DNA from: Streptomyces sp. CB00455 | GTDB lineage: Bacteria > Actinomycetota > Actinomycetes > Streptomycetales > Streptomycetaceae | Length of the DNA: 64,000 nucleotides | NCBI RefSeq assembly: GCF_001905445.1 | Contig: NZ_LIVQ01000003.1 | Span: forward strand, 621,445-685,444 | Reading direction: 5' to 3' | Shown here: positions 46,997-57,705 of the stretch, piece after piece | How the letters are laid out: the number at the start of each line of letters is the position of its first letter | Position numbering within the stretch: the stretch's first letter is position 1 | The notes under the pieces: model-generated | What the model saw: the letters and a program-made list of their open reading frames with translations, nothing else | What the model was told of the DNA's origin: nothing | Databases searched by the model: none | Made by a program: the position numbers and the translations under genes

Positions 46997-47634
46997 CTCT
47001 GCCTTGCCCTTCAAGAGGTGAGGTGAGGTGAGTGGGAGGAGATCGGTGAGCCGTGGCCGGAGTGGGTCGCTAACCCGTTGGTCCGCCAGGATTGTCACTG
47101 CGTTCACGTGCATCGAAGCCCCGCTGTGTTAACGGCGGCGTCTCGTCGTGTGACCGGAATTGAACGCCTGTGGGGGGCCGCACAGATATCGTGGACTTCT
47201 ACAAATCGTTGACGCTCACGGCGGCTGGATCTGGAGGTTCCGCCAGTGGTGGACTCCCGGGAACAGGAGTACACGGGACGCCCGGCGCAGACGGCTCCCC
47301 CTGCTGCGCTCTCGCGAACAGCACGGGGCAGGGTGAAGCAGGGCGGCCGGACCGGGTCTTCATGCCCGTTCGGATGTGCAAAGCCGACGGCCCGGCCGAG
47401 GCGTCCAAGGGGTGGACGGCGCGGGCCCGGTACGGCCCGATCGGGGGCCGAGGAGAGGCGCGGGGGGCGCGTTTTCGGCCATGCAAGGCCGGATCGTTAC
47501 CTCTGAGGAGACGGCTCCGGTCGGTTCCGGGCGTGGCGGGGGGGCGGCTGCGGGCGGGCGTGGGCGGCCGCGGGGGGTGCGGGGCTGCCTCCGGGCCGGG
47601 CCGCCTCCGGTGGCCGCTCCCGCTACGACTCCCG
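46997..47634. other. Gap between the permease and the TerB-like gene
   Basis: About 640 bp in which only a weak 86-codon ORF at 47246 can be suggested. The remainder holds the permease's promoter region with ordinary Gly/Arg codon shadows and no obvious hairpin. I see no RNA gene. Confidence 0.35.
47246..47506 (+). pseudogene. Weak 86-codon ORF, possible gene remnant
   Basis: GTG 47246 has GGAGG 8 nt upstream, and the first residues MVDSREQEYTGRPAQTA look ordinary. From about codon 20 on, third positions are often A or T and the protein becomes Arg/Gly-rich, unlike a Streptomyces gene. I read it as the start of a truncated gene or chance. It has no recognisable domain. Confidence 0.25.
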
Positions 47635-48330
47635 CTACGGGGCGCGGACCGCCGACAGCAGCCGGGCCACCTCGTCCGCGTCGATGCGCAGCGCCGCTCC
47701 GACGGTGGAGAGCACCTCGCGCTCGGCGGGGATGTAGGGGCCGTCCGCGAGCGCGATGCGGGCGCCCTGGAGCAGGATCGACTCGCGGCCGGGACCGGCC
47801 AGGTGCGGGGCCAGCGGTTCCAGTGCCTCGTGGAGCTCGATGGCCAGTGCGGCGCCGCAGCATTCCGGGACGTCATACAGCCCGAGCCGCCCCTCGTCGG
47901 TGGACAGTGCGTCCACCAGGGACTCCAGCTGCTCCTCCGTGCAGTCCTGGAAGCCCGCGGCGCGTACGGCGCACACGGCGGCCTCCAGCGCGCTGCGGGA
48001 GGCGGTTCCGCCCGCGGTGAGCACGGCCAGCGCCACGGTGTGCGCGGCGTCGCGCAGCATCGCCGTGAAGCGGGTGGTGGTGAGGTGGTCCAGGACGTCC
48101 GGGTCGAAGCGCTCGCGGCACGCCTGGCACTCGACGACGGGCCCGTCGCTGCCGCGCGGCAGCAGCGGCATGCCGAGGACGGTGAACCGGCGGCGTCCGG
48201 TCCGTCGGCGGTAGTTGCGGTCTCCACCGCAGGCGGGGCAGAAGAACTCCCCGTCGCCCACGGTGCTCCAGGTGGTACGAGTGCCCCAGGCCCTCAGCTT
48301 CCGGCCGTCCCCACCCCGAACTGGCAGCAC
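47635..48330 (-). CDS. TerB-family tellurite-resistance-like protein with zinc ribbon
   Basis: A 231-residue protein. An N-terminal zinc ribbon uses FFCPACGGDRNYRR (about 28) and ECQACRERF (about 62). The rest is the alpha-helical TerB domain, ending GAALRIDADEVARLLSAV. TerB-like proteins are widespread and linked to tellurite resistance and membrane stress, but their function is uncertain. GTG 48330 follows GGAGGTG by about 4 nt and begins LPVRGGDGR. It is downstream of and antiparallel to nothing close; leuA lies 220 bp away in the same direction. Confidence 0.75.
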   Translation of the reverse strand: MLPVRGGDGRKLRAWGTRTTWSTVGDGEFFCPACGGDRNYRRRTGRRRFTVLGMPLLPRGSDGPVVECQACRERFDPDVLDHLTTTRFTAMLRDAAHTVALAVLTAGGTASRSALEAAVCAVRAAGFQDCTEEQLESLVDALSTDEGRLGLYDVPECCGAALAIELHEALEPLAPHLAGPGRESILLQGARIALADGPYIPAEREVLSTVGAALRIDADEVARLLSAVRAP

Positions 48331-48497
48331 GTCGCACCTCCGTAACCTTCCGGCAACATCGCCGGGTTGGCGTGATGTTAGCCACATCGGTGAGGATGCG
48401 TCAGCCGTGTGACCGGACAAGCTTGTCCGCGGAAACGGAGTTGGCCGATCTGCGCCCCCGTACGCGCCCTCCCCGGCGGGGCGGCGTGCCCCGGAAA

Positions 48498-48542
48498 CGG
48501 GGAGCCCCGCCCCTCCGGACGGCGGAGGGGCGGGGTTCCCCG
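48498..48542 (-). terminator. leuA terminator hairpin
   Basis: A 20-bp stem (CGGGGAGCCCCGCCCCTCCG and its complement, one G-T position) with a 5-nt loop ends 9 nt after the leuA stop on the minus strand. No U-tract, as is usual in Streptomyces. Confidence 0.75.
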
Positions 48543-48550
48543 TACGTGTC

Positions 48551-50410
<1,860 letters not shown>

Positions 50411-50416
50411 CTACGA

Positions 50417-50464
50417 CTACAGACCCTCGCCGCGGCAGCTAAGGAGAAGCAGCCCGAAACGCAT
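50417..50464 (-). CDS. leuA leader peptide (MRFGLLLLSCRGEGL)
   Basis: Upstream of leuA a 15-codon ORF (ATG at 50464, TAG at 50417-50419) encodes four consecutive leucines, CTG-CTT-CTC-CTT, including rare CTT codons in this genome. The stretch to leuA (103 nt) includes a GCGGT/ACCGC hairpin. This is the architecture of leucine attenuators known in actinobacteria; the ribosome stalls at Leu codons when leucyl-tRNA is short. Confidence 0.85.
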   Translation of the reverse strand: MRFGLLLLSCRGEGL

Positions 50465-50630
50465 GGTGCGACGAGCCTAGCCGAGCCGCGCCGTGTGCGA
50501 GGTTCCGTTCCAGTATGCAAGACCCCTGCGTCGGATTTATACCCCTTTGTGAGGTACGGCTCGATTCTCGGCGTGCGGTCCGGGCGAAGCGTCAACGCGG
50601 CGCGCCCCCTTTCAGACAAGTGAATGAATC

Positions 50631-51755
50631 ATGGTTGCAGCTAGTGACACCACCATGACCGAGTGCGACATTTCCGGGATGGATGCCAATCTCCCCCGCC
50701 CGCACCACCCCGTCTTCTGCACGGTCGTGCCGCCCCACGTACTGGAGCGCGTCGCCCGCTCCGAGGACACGGCCCGGGCCGACGCCGCCCAGCGCACCCT
50801 TGAGCAGGACGCCCTCCAGCGCACCCGGCGCCGGATCAACGCCTTCCGCGGCATCGTCCCGCCACTGGGGCCCGTACCCGCCGACCACCCCGTCCGCACG
50901 GTCTACGACGCCGGGCACCGGACCCGGCTGCCCGGGACCGAGGTCCGCAGGGAGGGTTCGGAGCCCGGCCGGGACGCGAGCGCCAACCGCGCCTACGCGG
51001 GCCTCGGCGCGACCTTCGACCTCTTCTTCCAGGGGTTCGGCCGCCACTCCATCGACGACGCGGGCCTGGCCCTGGACGCGAGCGTGCACTACGGGGAGCG
51101 GTACAACAACGCCTTCTGGGACGGCAGCCGGATGGTCTTCGGCGACGGCGACGGCGACCTGTTCCTCGACTTCACGGTGTCCGTGGACGTGATCGGGCAC
51201 GAGCTGACGCACGGCGTCACCCAGTACACGGCCAACCTGGACTACTACAAGCAGGCCGGCGCCCTGAACGAGTCGATGTCGGACGTCTTCGGCTCCCTCA
51301 TCAAGCAGTACTCGCTCGGGCAGACGGCCGACCAGGCGGACTGGCTGATCGGCGCCGGCCTGCTGGGACCCGAGGTCAGCGGGGTCGCGCTGCGCTCGAT
51401 GAAAGCTCCCGGCACGGCCTACGACGACGACGAGCTGGGCAAGGACCCGCAGCCGGCGACCATGGACGACTACGTCGTCACCACCCGCGACAACGGCGGT
51501 GTGCACATCAACTCGGGCATCCCCAACCACGCCTTCTACGTGGCGGCGACCGAGCTGGGCGGTCATGCCTGGGAGCGGGCCGGGCTGATCTGGTACGACA
51601 CCCTCACGGGCGGCGCGCTCGCCCAGGACGCGGACTTCGCGGACTTCGCCCGGCTGTCGACCGCCGCCGCCGTCACCCGGTACGGAGAGGGCGGCGCGGA
51701 ACACCAGGCGCTCCAGAAGGCGTGGTCGGCGGTGGGTGTTCCCTCGGCGGGGTAG
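50631..51755 (+). CDS. Protealysin-like M4 metalloprotease
   Basis: A 374-residue thermolysin-family protease without a signal peptide. A short N-terminal region includes HPVFCTVVPPHVLERVA (about 26-42), the PPxxL-type propeptide motif of protealysins. The zinc site is IGHELTHGVTQ (about 189-199) with the third ligand Glu in ALNESMSDVFG (214). GVHINSGIPNHAFY (about 290) carries the catalytic His. It is likely made as an intracellular proenzyme. ATG 50631 is uncertain; ATG 50655 is an alternative. The emfourin-like inhibitor gene follows 10 bp after the stop. Confidence 0.88.
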   Translation: MVAASDTTMTECDISGMDANLPRPHHPVFCTVVPPHVLERVARSEDTARADAAQRTLEQDALQRTRRRINAFRGIVPPLGPVPADHPVRTVYDAGHRTRLPGTEVRREGSEPGRDASANRAYAGLGATFDLFFQGFGRHSIDDAGLALDASVHYGERYNNAFWDGSRMVFGDGDGDLFLDFTVSVDVIGHELTHGVTQYTANLDYYKQAGALNESMSDVFGSLIKQYSLGQTADQADWLIGAGLLGPEVSGVALRSMKAPGTAYDDDELGKDPQPATMDDYVVTTRDNGGVHINSGIPNHAFYVAATELGGHAWERAGLIWYDTLTGGALAQDADFADFARLSTAAAVTRYGEGGAEHQALQKAWSAVGVPSAG

Positions 51756-51765
51756 AAGGCCACCC

Positions 51766-52053
51766 ATGCGGATTCAGGTGGTGCGGACGGGCGGCTTCGC
51801 GGGGATCGAGCGGCAGGCCGAGGTGGACACCTCGGGCCTGCCGGACGAGGACGAGTGGCAGGTCCTGGTCCGGCGGGCACTGCGGACCCGGCCGCCCGCC
51901 GACGCGGCGCGGGAGGCTGCCCGGGCGGAGCGGGTGCGGGACGGGTTCTCCTACCGGATCACGGTGGACGGGCGGACGTTGTGCTGCCGGGAGCCGGACC
52001 TCTCCGAGGCCCAGCGGGCCCTGATCTCCCGGGTGTTGAAGGAGGGCGCCTGA
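51766..52053 (+). CDS. Emfourin-like protease inhibitor
   Basis: A 95-residue protein starting MRIQVVRTGGFAGIERQAEV with a small beta-sheet and helix, ending VLKEGA. This matches emfourins, inhibitors of protealysin-like proteases encoded next to their target. The gene starts 10 bp after the protease stop, and ATG 51766 follows a weak GTAGAAGG. It probably restrains the neighbouring protease inside the cell. Confidence 0.75.
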   Translation: MRIQVVRTGGFAGIERQAEVDTSGLPDEDEWQVLVRRALRTRPPADAAREAARAERVRDGFSYRITVDGRTLCCREPDLSEAQRALISRVLKEGA

Positions 52054-52112
52054 GCGCCTGAGGGGACCGGAAAGGAGGTGCCGCGCCGCGGCCCCTTTGC
52101 TTGGATGACCGG

Positions 52113-52952
52113 ATGACCGACCAAGAGATCGATATGCCCGTGCGGCAGCTGTCCGAGCTGGAGCGCTACTACGACACGGCCCCGCGCCGGGGCGGCGCGC
52201 GGGCCGAGGACTTCGGCCCGCTCACGCTGTTCGTGCAGGAGGGCGAGGGCTGGCCGTACTACGCGCGGCCCGCGCTCGACGTCACCGGCGACGGCCCGGA
52301 GGCGACTGCGGACGACGTGCGGCGGGTGCTGGCGCGGCAGCGGGAGCTGAAGGTCCCCGAGGCGTTCGAGTGGGTGGCCGAAACCAGCCCCTCGCTGCGG
52401 GCCGCGGTGGAGGCGGCAGGGCTGTACGTCCACGCGCACCCGCTGATGGTGCTGGACCCCGGGGCCCCGCCGCTCCCGGCGCATCCGGAGGTACGCGTGC
52501 TCGGCCCGGGCGACCCGCTGCTGACGGCGGCGGTCACGGTGCCGGCCCTGGCCTTCGCGGCCCCGGGGACCGCCGTCGGCGAGGCCGGCCCGCAAGAGCT
52601 GGCGCAGGCATCGGCCGTCCCGGCGGCGCGGGAGCGCGCGGCGCAGGTGTCCGCAATGCTGGCCTCGGGCCGGACCGCGATGGCGGCCGCGGTGCGTGAC
52701 GGGGTGGTGCTGTGCTCGGGGCAGTACAACCCGGTCGGTGACGTGTCCGAGGTGGTCGCCGTCGGCACCCTCCCCTCGGCCCGGCGCCAGGGGTTGGCCC
52801 TCGCGGTCACGGCGGCCCTGGTCGCGCACGCCCGTGAACACGGCGCCCGTACCGTCTTCCTCTCGGCGGGCGACGAGGACGTGGCCCGCGTCTACGCCCG
52901 CCTCGGCTTCCGCCGCGCGGCGACTGCCCTGATCGCGGAGCCCCCGGCCTGA
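52113..52952 (+). CDS. GNAT-family N-acetyltransferase
   Basis: A 279-residue protein. The C-terminal GNAT fold includes EVVAVGTLPSARRQGLALAV near 215 (acetyl-CoA P-loop R-Q-G-L-A) and ARVYARLGFRRAAT near 262. The N-terminal half (RQLSELERYYDTAPRRGGAR, LTLFVQEGEGWPYYARP) is an unrelated domain seen in some actinobacterial acetyltransferases. The acetyl acceptor is unknown. ATG 52113 is chosen over 52101 (TTG) and 52134 (ATG). Confidence 0.8.
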   Translation: MTDQEIDMPVRQLSELERYYDTAPRRGGARAEDFGPLTLFVQEGEGWPYYARPALDVTGDGPEATADDVRRVLARQRELKVPEAFEWVAETSPSLRAAVEAAGLYVHAHPLMVLDPGAPPLPAHPEVRVLGPGDPLLTAAVTVPALAFAAPGTAVGEAGPQELAQASAVPAARERAAQVSAMLASGRTAMAAAVRDGVVLCSGQYNPVGDVSEVVAVGTLPSARRQGLALAVTAALVAHAREHGARTVFLSAGDEDVARVYARLGFRRAATALIAEPPA

Positions 52953-53051
52953 GGGCGGCCGGGTTTGCCGGAACGGCAACGGGATTTGCCCGCCGGACGG
53001 GAGCGGCGCAGCATCGGCCGCACCGGCACACCCGTACAGGAAGAGGCCCCC

Positions 53052-53696
53052 ATGTCCGACCACCAGCACCAGGACCACGCCGCGGGCGAGGAGTTCTGGG
53101 ACGCCCGGTACCGCGAGAGCGACCGCATCTGGAGCGGGAAGCCCAACGACGTCCTGGTCCGCGAAGCCGGCGGGCTGGCCCCGGGCCGCGCCCTGGACCT
53201 CGGCAGCGGCGAGGGCGCCGACGCCGTCTGGCTGGCCCGGCAGGGGTGGCACGTCACCGGGACCGACATCTCCGGGGTGGCCCTGGAGCGGGCCGCCGAG
53301 CACGCCGCCGAGGCGGGGGTCGGCGACCGGATCGACTGGCAGCGGCACGACTTCGCGCGGTCCTTCCCCGCCGGGGAGTTCGACCTGGTCTCCGCGTGCT
53401 TCCTGCATTCGTACGGGGACTTCCCGCGCGAGCGGATCCTGCGCACCGCCGCGGCCGCCGTGGCCGTCGGCGGGGTCCTGTTGATCGTCGGTCACGCCGG
53501 GGGGCCTTCGTGGGACCCGGACGCGCACGCGGACATGCACTTCCCGACGCCCCGGGAGGTGTGGTCCCGGCTGGAGCTGCCAGAGGGTGACTGGGAGGTG
53601 CTGGTCGCGGCCGAGCACCTACAGGCCATGACGGCGCCCGACGGGCGGCCCGGGACCCGGCCGGACAACGTGCTGAAGCTCAGGCGGCTGCGCTAG
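53052..53696 (+). CDS. SAM-dependent methyltransferase (class I)
   Basis: A 214-residue protein. The SAM loop is ALDLGSGEGADAVWLARQGW (about 47-66), then VTGTDISGVALERA and the post-loop DFARSFPAGEFDLVSACFLHS near 113. The His/Asp-rich start (MSDHQHQDHAAGEEFWDARY) suggests a TehB- or thiopurine-methyltransferase-like protein, but no substrate motif is decisive. ATG 53052 is preceded by GAGG. It converges on era. Confidence 0.82.
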   Translation: MSDHQHQDHAAGEEFWDARYRESDRIWSGKPNDVLVREAGGLAPGRALDLGSGEGADAVWLARQGWHVTGTDISGVALERAAEHAAEAGVGDRIDWQRHDFARSFPAGEFDLVSACFLHSYGDFPRERILRTAAAAVAVGGVLLIVGHAGGPSWDPDAHADMHFPTPREVWSRLELPEGDWEVLVAAEHLQAMTAPDGRPGTRPDNVLKLRRLR

Positions 53697-53718
53697 CGCA
53701 GCCGCCCGCCGACAGGGG

Positions 53719-54660
53719 TCAGAAACCGAGCTTGCGCAGCTGCTTGGGGTCCCGCTGCCAGTCCTTGGCGACCTTCACGTGGAGGTCGAGGAAGACCGGG
53801 GTCCCGAGCAGCGCCTCGATGTGCTTGCGCGACTTCATCCCGACCTCCTTCAGGCGGGCGCCCTTGGGGCCGATGATGATGCCCTTCTGGCTCGGCCGCT
53901 CGATGTAGACGTTGGCGTGGATGTCGAGCAGCGGCCGGTCGGCCGGACGGTTCTCGCGCGGGATCATCTCCTCGACGACCACGGCGATGGAGTGCGGGAG
54001 CTCGTCGCGCACGCCCTCCAGTGCGGCTTCACGGATCAGTTCCGCGACCATGACCATCTCGGGCTCGTCGGTGAGGTCGCCCTCCGGGTACAGCGGCGGG
54101 CTCTCGGGCAGCAGCGGGGCGATGAGGTCGGCCAGCAGCTGGACCTGGGTGTCGCCGACGGCCGAGACGGGGACGATCTCGGCCCACTCGAAGCCCAGCT
54201 CCTCGGCGAGCTGGTGGACGGCGATGAGCTGCTCGCCCACCACCTTGGACTCGACCAGGTCGGTCTTGGTGATGATGGCGATCTTGGGGGTCTTCTTGAT
54301 CCCCGCCAGTTCCTTGGCGATGAACTTGTCGCCGGGGCCGAGCTTCTGGTCGGCCGGCAGGCAGAAGCCGATGACGTCGACCTCGGACCAGGTGGCACGC
54401 ACCACGTCGTTGAGGCGCTCGCCGAGGAGGGTGCGCGGCTTGTGCAGGCCGGGCGTGTCGACGAGGACGAGCTGTGCGTCGGGGCGGTGCACGATGCCGC
54501 GGACGGTGTGGCGGGTGGTCTGCGGCCGGTTGGAGGTGATCGCGACCTTGGTACCCACGAGTGCGTTGGTGAGGGTCGACTTGCCCGCGTTGGGGCGGCC
54601 GACGAAGCAGGCGAAGCCCGCACGGTGCGGGCTGGTGGACTCGGGGGAACGATCGCTCAT
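53719..54660 (-). CDS. era: GTPase Era
   Basis: A 313-residue GTPase. G1 is VGRPNAGKSTLTNAL (about 20-34), G2 TTRHTVRG, G3 DTPGLHKPR, G4 TKTDLVES and the C-terminal KH domain contains QKGIIIGPKGARLKEVG for 16S rRNA binding. It acts in 30S ribosome assembly. ATG 54660 is chosen; ATG 54669 (MARMSDR) is an alternative. The gene is the promoter-distal part of the conserved leftward block, here separated from the cytidine-deaminase-like gene by the AraC/MFS pair. Confidence 0.94.
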   Translation of the reverse strand: MSDRSPESTSPHRAGFACFVGRPNAGKSTLTNALVGTKVAITSNRPQTTRHTVRGIVHRPDAQLVLVDTPGLHKPRTLLGERLNDVVRATWSEVDVIGFCLPADQKLGPGDKFIAKELAGIKKTPKIAIITKTDLVESKVVGEQLIAVHQLAEELGFEWAEIVPVSAVGDTQVQLLADLIAPLLPESPPLYPEGDLTDEPEMVMVAELIREAALEGVRDELPHSIAVVVEEMIPRENRPADRPLLDIHANVYIERPSQKGIIIGPKGARLKEVGMKSRKHIEALLGTPVFLDLHVKVAKDWQRDPKQLRKLGF

Positions 54661-55083
54661 ACGGGCCATTCTCCCCGATGCGGCTCCCAGCGCCGACCAG
54701 GTCGCGGCGGCGAGGGCGCAAGCGGCCGCCGGGAAGGTGCCGAGCAGGGGGTGCGCGGCGTGGGCGATACGGCCCTGAGCTGTGCTTCCGCCGCCGACGG
54801 GCCCTAGCGACACCTGGGCCCGCTCCACGTCGGGCAGCTCGTTCCAGGGGGCGCTTTGGCGTATTACCCGGCCGGGAAGCGGTTCGGCGCCCGCCCAGGC
54901 GGGGGCGGACGCGGCGGGCGCCCTGCCGAAGGCGCCGGAAGCGGCGAGGGCGGCGCGGGGCCGCAGGGGTGACGTTGCCGGTGTGGCGCCGCGTGCAGGC
55001 GACCACGGCGCCGGATCGGGAAGAGAGGGGCGCGCCGGGGATGCTGACGCCGCCCGGTCCGGTGGAGTCGGCGGCCTTGCCGA
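54661..55083. other. Gap between era and the AraC gene, with a fossil frame
   Basis: About 420 bp with no intact gene. On the minus strand a frame with nearly all third positions G or C runs from about 55195 leftward to about 54960 and reads AVPYPDGGAATGRIGAVTVKD and later DSTGPGGVSIPGAP. It has no start or complete domain, so I take it as a gene remnant. Confidence 0.4.
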
Positions 55084-55195
55084 TCAGGGACCGGTCGGCC
55101 GGAGCGCCGCGGGCGTCCTTGACGGTGACGGCGCCGATCCGTCCGGTGGCGGCGCCGCCGTCCGGGTAGGGGACCGCGGCCGGGGCGCTGTCCTC
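54960..55195 (-). pseudogene. Fossil coding frame overlapping the AraC gene tail
   Basis: This frame has strong third-position GC bias and natural amino-acid composition (AATGRIGAVTVKDARGA, LIGKAADSTGPGG), but no start or stop fitting a gene. It overlaps, in another frame, the last ~37 codons of the AraC protein. I cannot name the family. A gene was probably disrupted when the AraC/MFS pair arrived. Confidence 0.4.
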
Positions 55196-56214
55196 ACCCG
55201 TCCGGCTGATGGCCCGTCGGGAGCGGGCGGGGCGTCCCGGGACGCACGGAAGGTCCGCCGGTAGGCGGTCGGGCTGACCCCGAGGACCGCCTGCACGTGC
55301 TTGCGCAGCGACTGGGCGGTTCCGAAGCCCGCGTCCCGGGCCACGTGCTCCATCGGCAGGTCCGTCCGCTCCAGCAGCTGCCGGGCCCGCTCGACACGCT
55401 GCCTCGTGATCCACTCCCCCGGGCTCAGACCGCACTCCTCGCGGAAGCGCCGGGTGAAGGTCCGCACCGACACGGCCTCCTGCCGGGCCAGGTCGGTGAG
55501 GCGCAGCGGCTCGTGCAGCCGGTCCAGCATCCGGGCGCGGGCCGCGGTGGTGCCGGCGCGCTGCTCCTGGGGCACGGGGCGGGTGACGAACTGGGCCTGG
55601 CCGCCGTCGCGGTGCGGCGGCACGACGGTGCGGCGGGCGACGTCGTTGGCGACGACCGCGCCGTGGTCACGGCGCACGATGTGCAGGCACAGGTCGATGC
55701 CGGAGGCGACCCCGGCCGAGGTCAGCACGTCCCCGTCGTCGGTGTAGAGCACGTCCGGGTCGACCCGGACCGCCGGGAAGAGCCGCTGGAAGTGCTCGGC
55801 CGAGGCCCAGTGGGTGGTGGCCGGGCGGCCGTCCAGGTAGCCCGCGGCGGCCAGCACGTAGCCACCGGTGCAGATGGAGACGAGCCGCGTGCCCGGCCGG
55901 ATGTGGGCGAGCGCGGCGGCGAGCTCGCCGGTCAGCCTGCCCTCTTCGTGGACCGGCCCCAGTTCGTAGGAGGCGGGCACGACCACCGTGTCGGCGGTGG
56001 CCAGCAGTTCCGGGCCGTGTTCTACCTGGATGGCGAAGTCGGCGTCGGTGCGCACCGGTCCGGCGGCCAGCGCGCAGGTGAGGATCTCGTAGAGCGGCCG
56101 GCCGGCCGGGTCCTTGGCGCGTCCGAAGATGCGGTGCGGAATGCCGAGCTCGAAGGGCAGCAGTCCGACGAGGGCCAGGACGACGACGCGATGGAGCCGG
56201 GCCGGGGACATCAT
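55084..56214 (-). CDS. GlxA-type AraC regulator with DJ-1/PfpI domain
   Basis: A 376-residue protein. The N-terminal DJ-1/PfpI-like domain starts RLHRVVVLALVGLLPFELGI and has VSICTGGYVLAAAGYLDGR (about 120), with the Cys elbow. The C-terminal AraC domain (about 228-320) includes LARQEAVSVRTFTRRFREEC and DAGFGTAQSLRKHVQAVLG. It probably controls the divergent MFS gene. From residue 330 the tail is Pro/Arg-rich and overlaps the fossil frame, so the natural end may be earlier. Confidence 0.85.
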   Translation of the reverse strand: MMSPARLHRVVVLALVGLLPFELGIPHRIFGRAKDPAGRPLYEILTCALAAGPVRTDADFAIQVEHGPELLATADTVVVPASYELGPVHEEGRLTGELAAALAHIRPGTRLVSICTGGYVLAAAGYLDGRPATTHWASAEHFQRLFPAVRVDPDVLYTDDGDVLTSAGVASGIDLCLHIVRRDHGAVVANDVARRTVVPPHRDGGQAQFVTRPVPQEQRAGTTAARARMLDRLHEPLRLTDLARQEAVSVRTFTRRFREECGLSPGEWITRQRVERARQLLERTDLPMEHVARDAGFGTAQSLRKHVQAVLGVSPTAYRRTFRASRDAPPAPDGPSAGRVRTAPRPRSPTRTAAPPPDGSAPSPSRTPAALRPTGP

Positions 56215-56279
56215 GGCCCGATCGTATCGAAGGGTGTCGGTCAGGCCACTGTCGTCCGGGTCCCCACGGACCGGAAGCT

Positions 56280-57599
56280 GTGGACGTGACGCAGACAGCC
56301 CCCGCCCCCACGGCCCCCTCCCCGGCACCCCGCAGGCCCGGACGCATCCACCGCGCCTGGTTCGCCGCGGCGGTCGCCTTCGTGACGATCATCGGCGCCG
56401 CCGCCTTCGCCTCCCTGCCCGGCCTGCTCATCGAGCCGCTGCACGCGGAGTTCGACTGGTCCCGAGGCACCATCGGCTTCGCCGTGTCCGTCAATCTCGC
56501 GCTCTACGGGCTCACCGCTCCCTTCGCCGCCGCGCTGATGGACCGCTTCGGCATCCGCACGGTCGTCGCGTGCGCGCTGACGGTCATATCCGCCGGCTCG
56601 GTGGCCACCGTGTGGATGACCGCGTCCTGGCAGCTGGTTCTGTACTGGGGCGTGCTGGTGGGCCTGGGCAGCGGCTCGATGGCCCTGGCGTTCGCGGCGA
56701 CGGTGACCAACCGCTGGTTCACGGCCCGGCGCGGCCTGGTCACAGGCATCCTGACCGCGGCCGGTGCCTCCGGGCAGCTGGTCTTCCTGCCGCTGCTGTC
56801 CTGGCTGGTGGAGCACAACGGCTGGCGCCCGGCGGCGGTCACCGTGTCCCTGGCCGCGCTGGTCGTGGTCCCCTTCGTGTGGCTGCTCCTGCGCGACCAC
56901 CCCGCGGACGTGGGCCTCGCGCCGTACGGGGGCGAGTACGCCGCCCGGCCGGCCCCGGTCCCGGGCGCGGCCCGGCGGGCGGTCGCAGTGCTGTTCAAGG
57001 CGGCCCGCACCGGCCCCTTCTGGCTGCTGGCGGGCACCTTCGCGATCTGCGGTGCCTCCACGAACGGGCTGGTGAAAACCCACTTCGTACCGGCGGCCCA
57101 CGACCACGGCATGCCGGTGACCGCGGCGGCCGGCCTGCTGGCGGTGATCGGGGTGTTCGACGTGGTCGGCACGGTGGCGTCCGGCTGGTTCACCGACCGC
57201 TTCGAGGCGCGGCGGCTGCTGGCCGTCTACTACGCGCTGCGCGGGGTGTCGCTGCTCTTCCTGCCGGTGCTGATGGCGCCGTCCGTGCACCCGCCGATGG
57301 TCTTCTTCATCGTCTTCTACGGGCTGGACTGGGTGGCGACCGTGCCGCCGACCATCGCCCTGTGCCGTGAGCACTACGGCGAGGACGGTGCCATCGTCTT
57401 CGGCTGGGTCCTGGCCTCGCACCAGGTGGGCGCTGCGCTGGTGGCCTTCCTGGCCGGCGTGGCACGGGACGCCTTCGGCTCGTACGACCTCGTCTGGTAC
57501 GCGTCGGGCGCGCTGTGCGCGGTGGCGGCGCTGATGGCGATGGTCATCCGCCGGCGGTCTCCCGGGCGGCCGGCGGCGCCGCTGCCCGCGATGCCCTGA
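56280..57599 (+). CDS. MFS transporter (12-helix, oxalate/formate- or MCT-like)
   Basis: A 439-residue transporter with 12 helices. It begins with a Pro/Ala-rich cytoplasmic stretch, then TIIGAAAFASLPGLLIEPLH; motif A-like LMDRFGIRTVVA near 82; helix 7 starts FWLLAGTFAICGASTNG. It resembles MFS_1 proteins of the CynX/oxalate type, importing or exporting a small anion or metabolite. It is divergent from the AraC gene with 65 bp between starts, so the regulator probably controls it. GTG 56280 is the start; no strong ribosome-binding site is present. Confidence 0.8.
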   Translation: MDVTQTAPAPTAPSPAPRRPGRIHRAWFAAAVAFVTIIGAAAFASLPGLLIEPLHAEFDWSRGTIGFAVSVNLALYGLTAPFAAALMDRFGIRTVVACALTVISAGSVATVWMTASWQLVLYWGVLVGLGSGSMALAFAATVTNRWFTARRGLVTGILTAAGASGQLVFLPLLSWLVEHNGWRPAAVTVSLAALVVVPFVWLLLRDHPADVGLAPYGGEYAARPAPVPGAARRAVAVLFKAARTGPFWLLAGTFAICGASTNGLVKTHFVPAAHDHGMPVTAAAGLLAVIGVFDVVGTVASGWFTDRFEARRLLAVYYALRGVSLLFLPVLMAPSVHPPMVFFIVFYGLDWVATVPPTIALCREHYGEDGAIVFGWVLASHQVGAALVAFLAGVARDAFGSYDLVWYASGALCAVAALMAMVIRRRSPGRPAAPLPAMP

Positions 57600-57705
57600 C
57601 CGGAGCCCGAACCGAACAGGACCCGGAACCGGGCCGGGCCCGGGCCGGACCCTGGCTGTCACGAGGCGCGGGCGGCGGGGCGGGCGCGGCCGGGGCGACG
57701 CTCCG

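Noticed and set aside
46997..47113. N-terminal extension of the permease to the ATG at 47113
   Set aside because: The extra 39 residues have no similarity to NCS2 proteins, and ATG 46996 begins the known family N-terminus.
47114..47630. Purine riboswitch upstream of the nucleobase permease
   Set aside because: I could not find the conserved three-way-junction core or matching P1 arms in the expected position.
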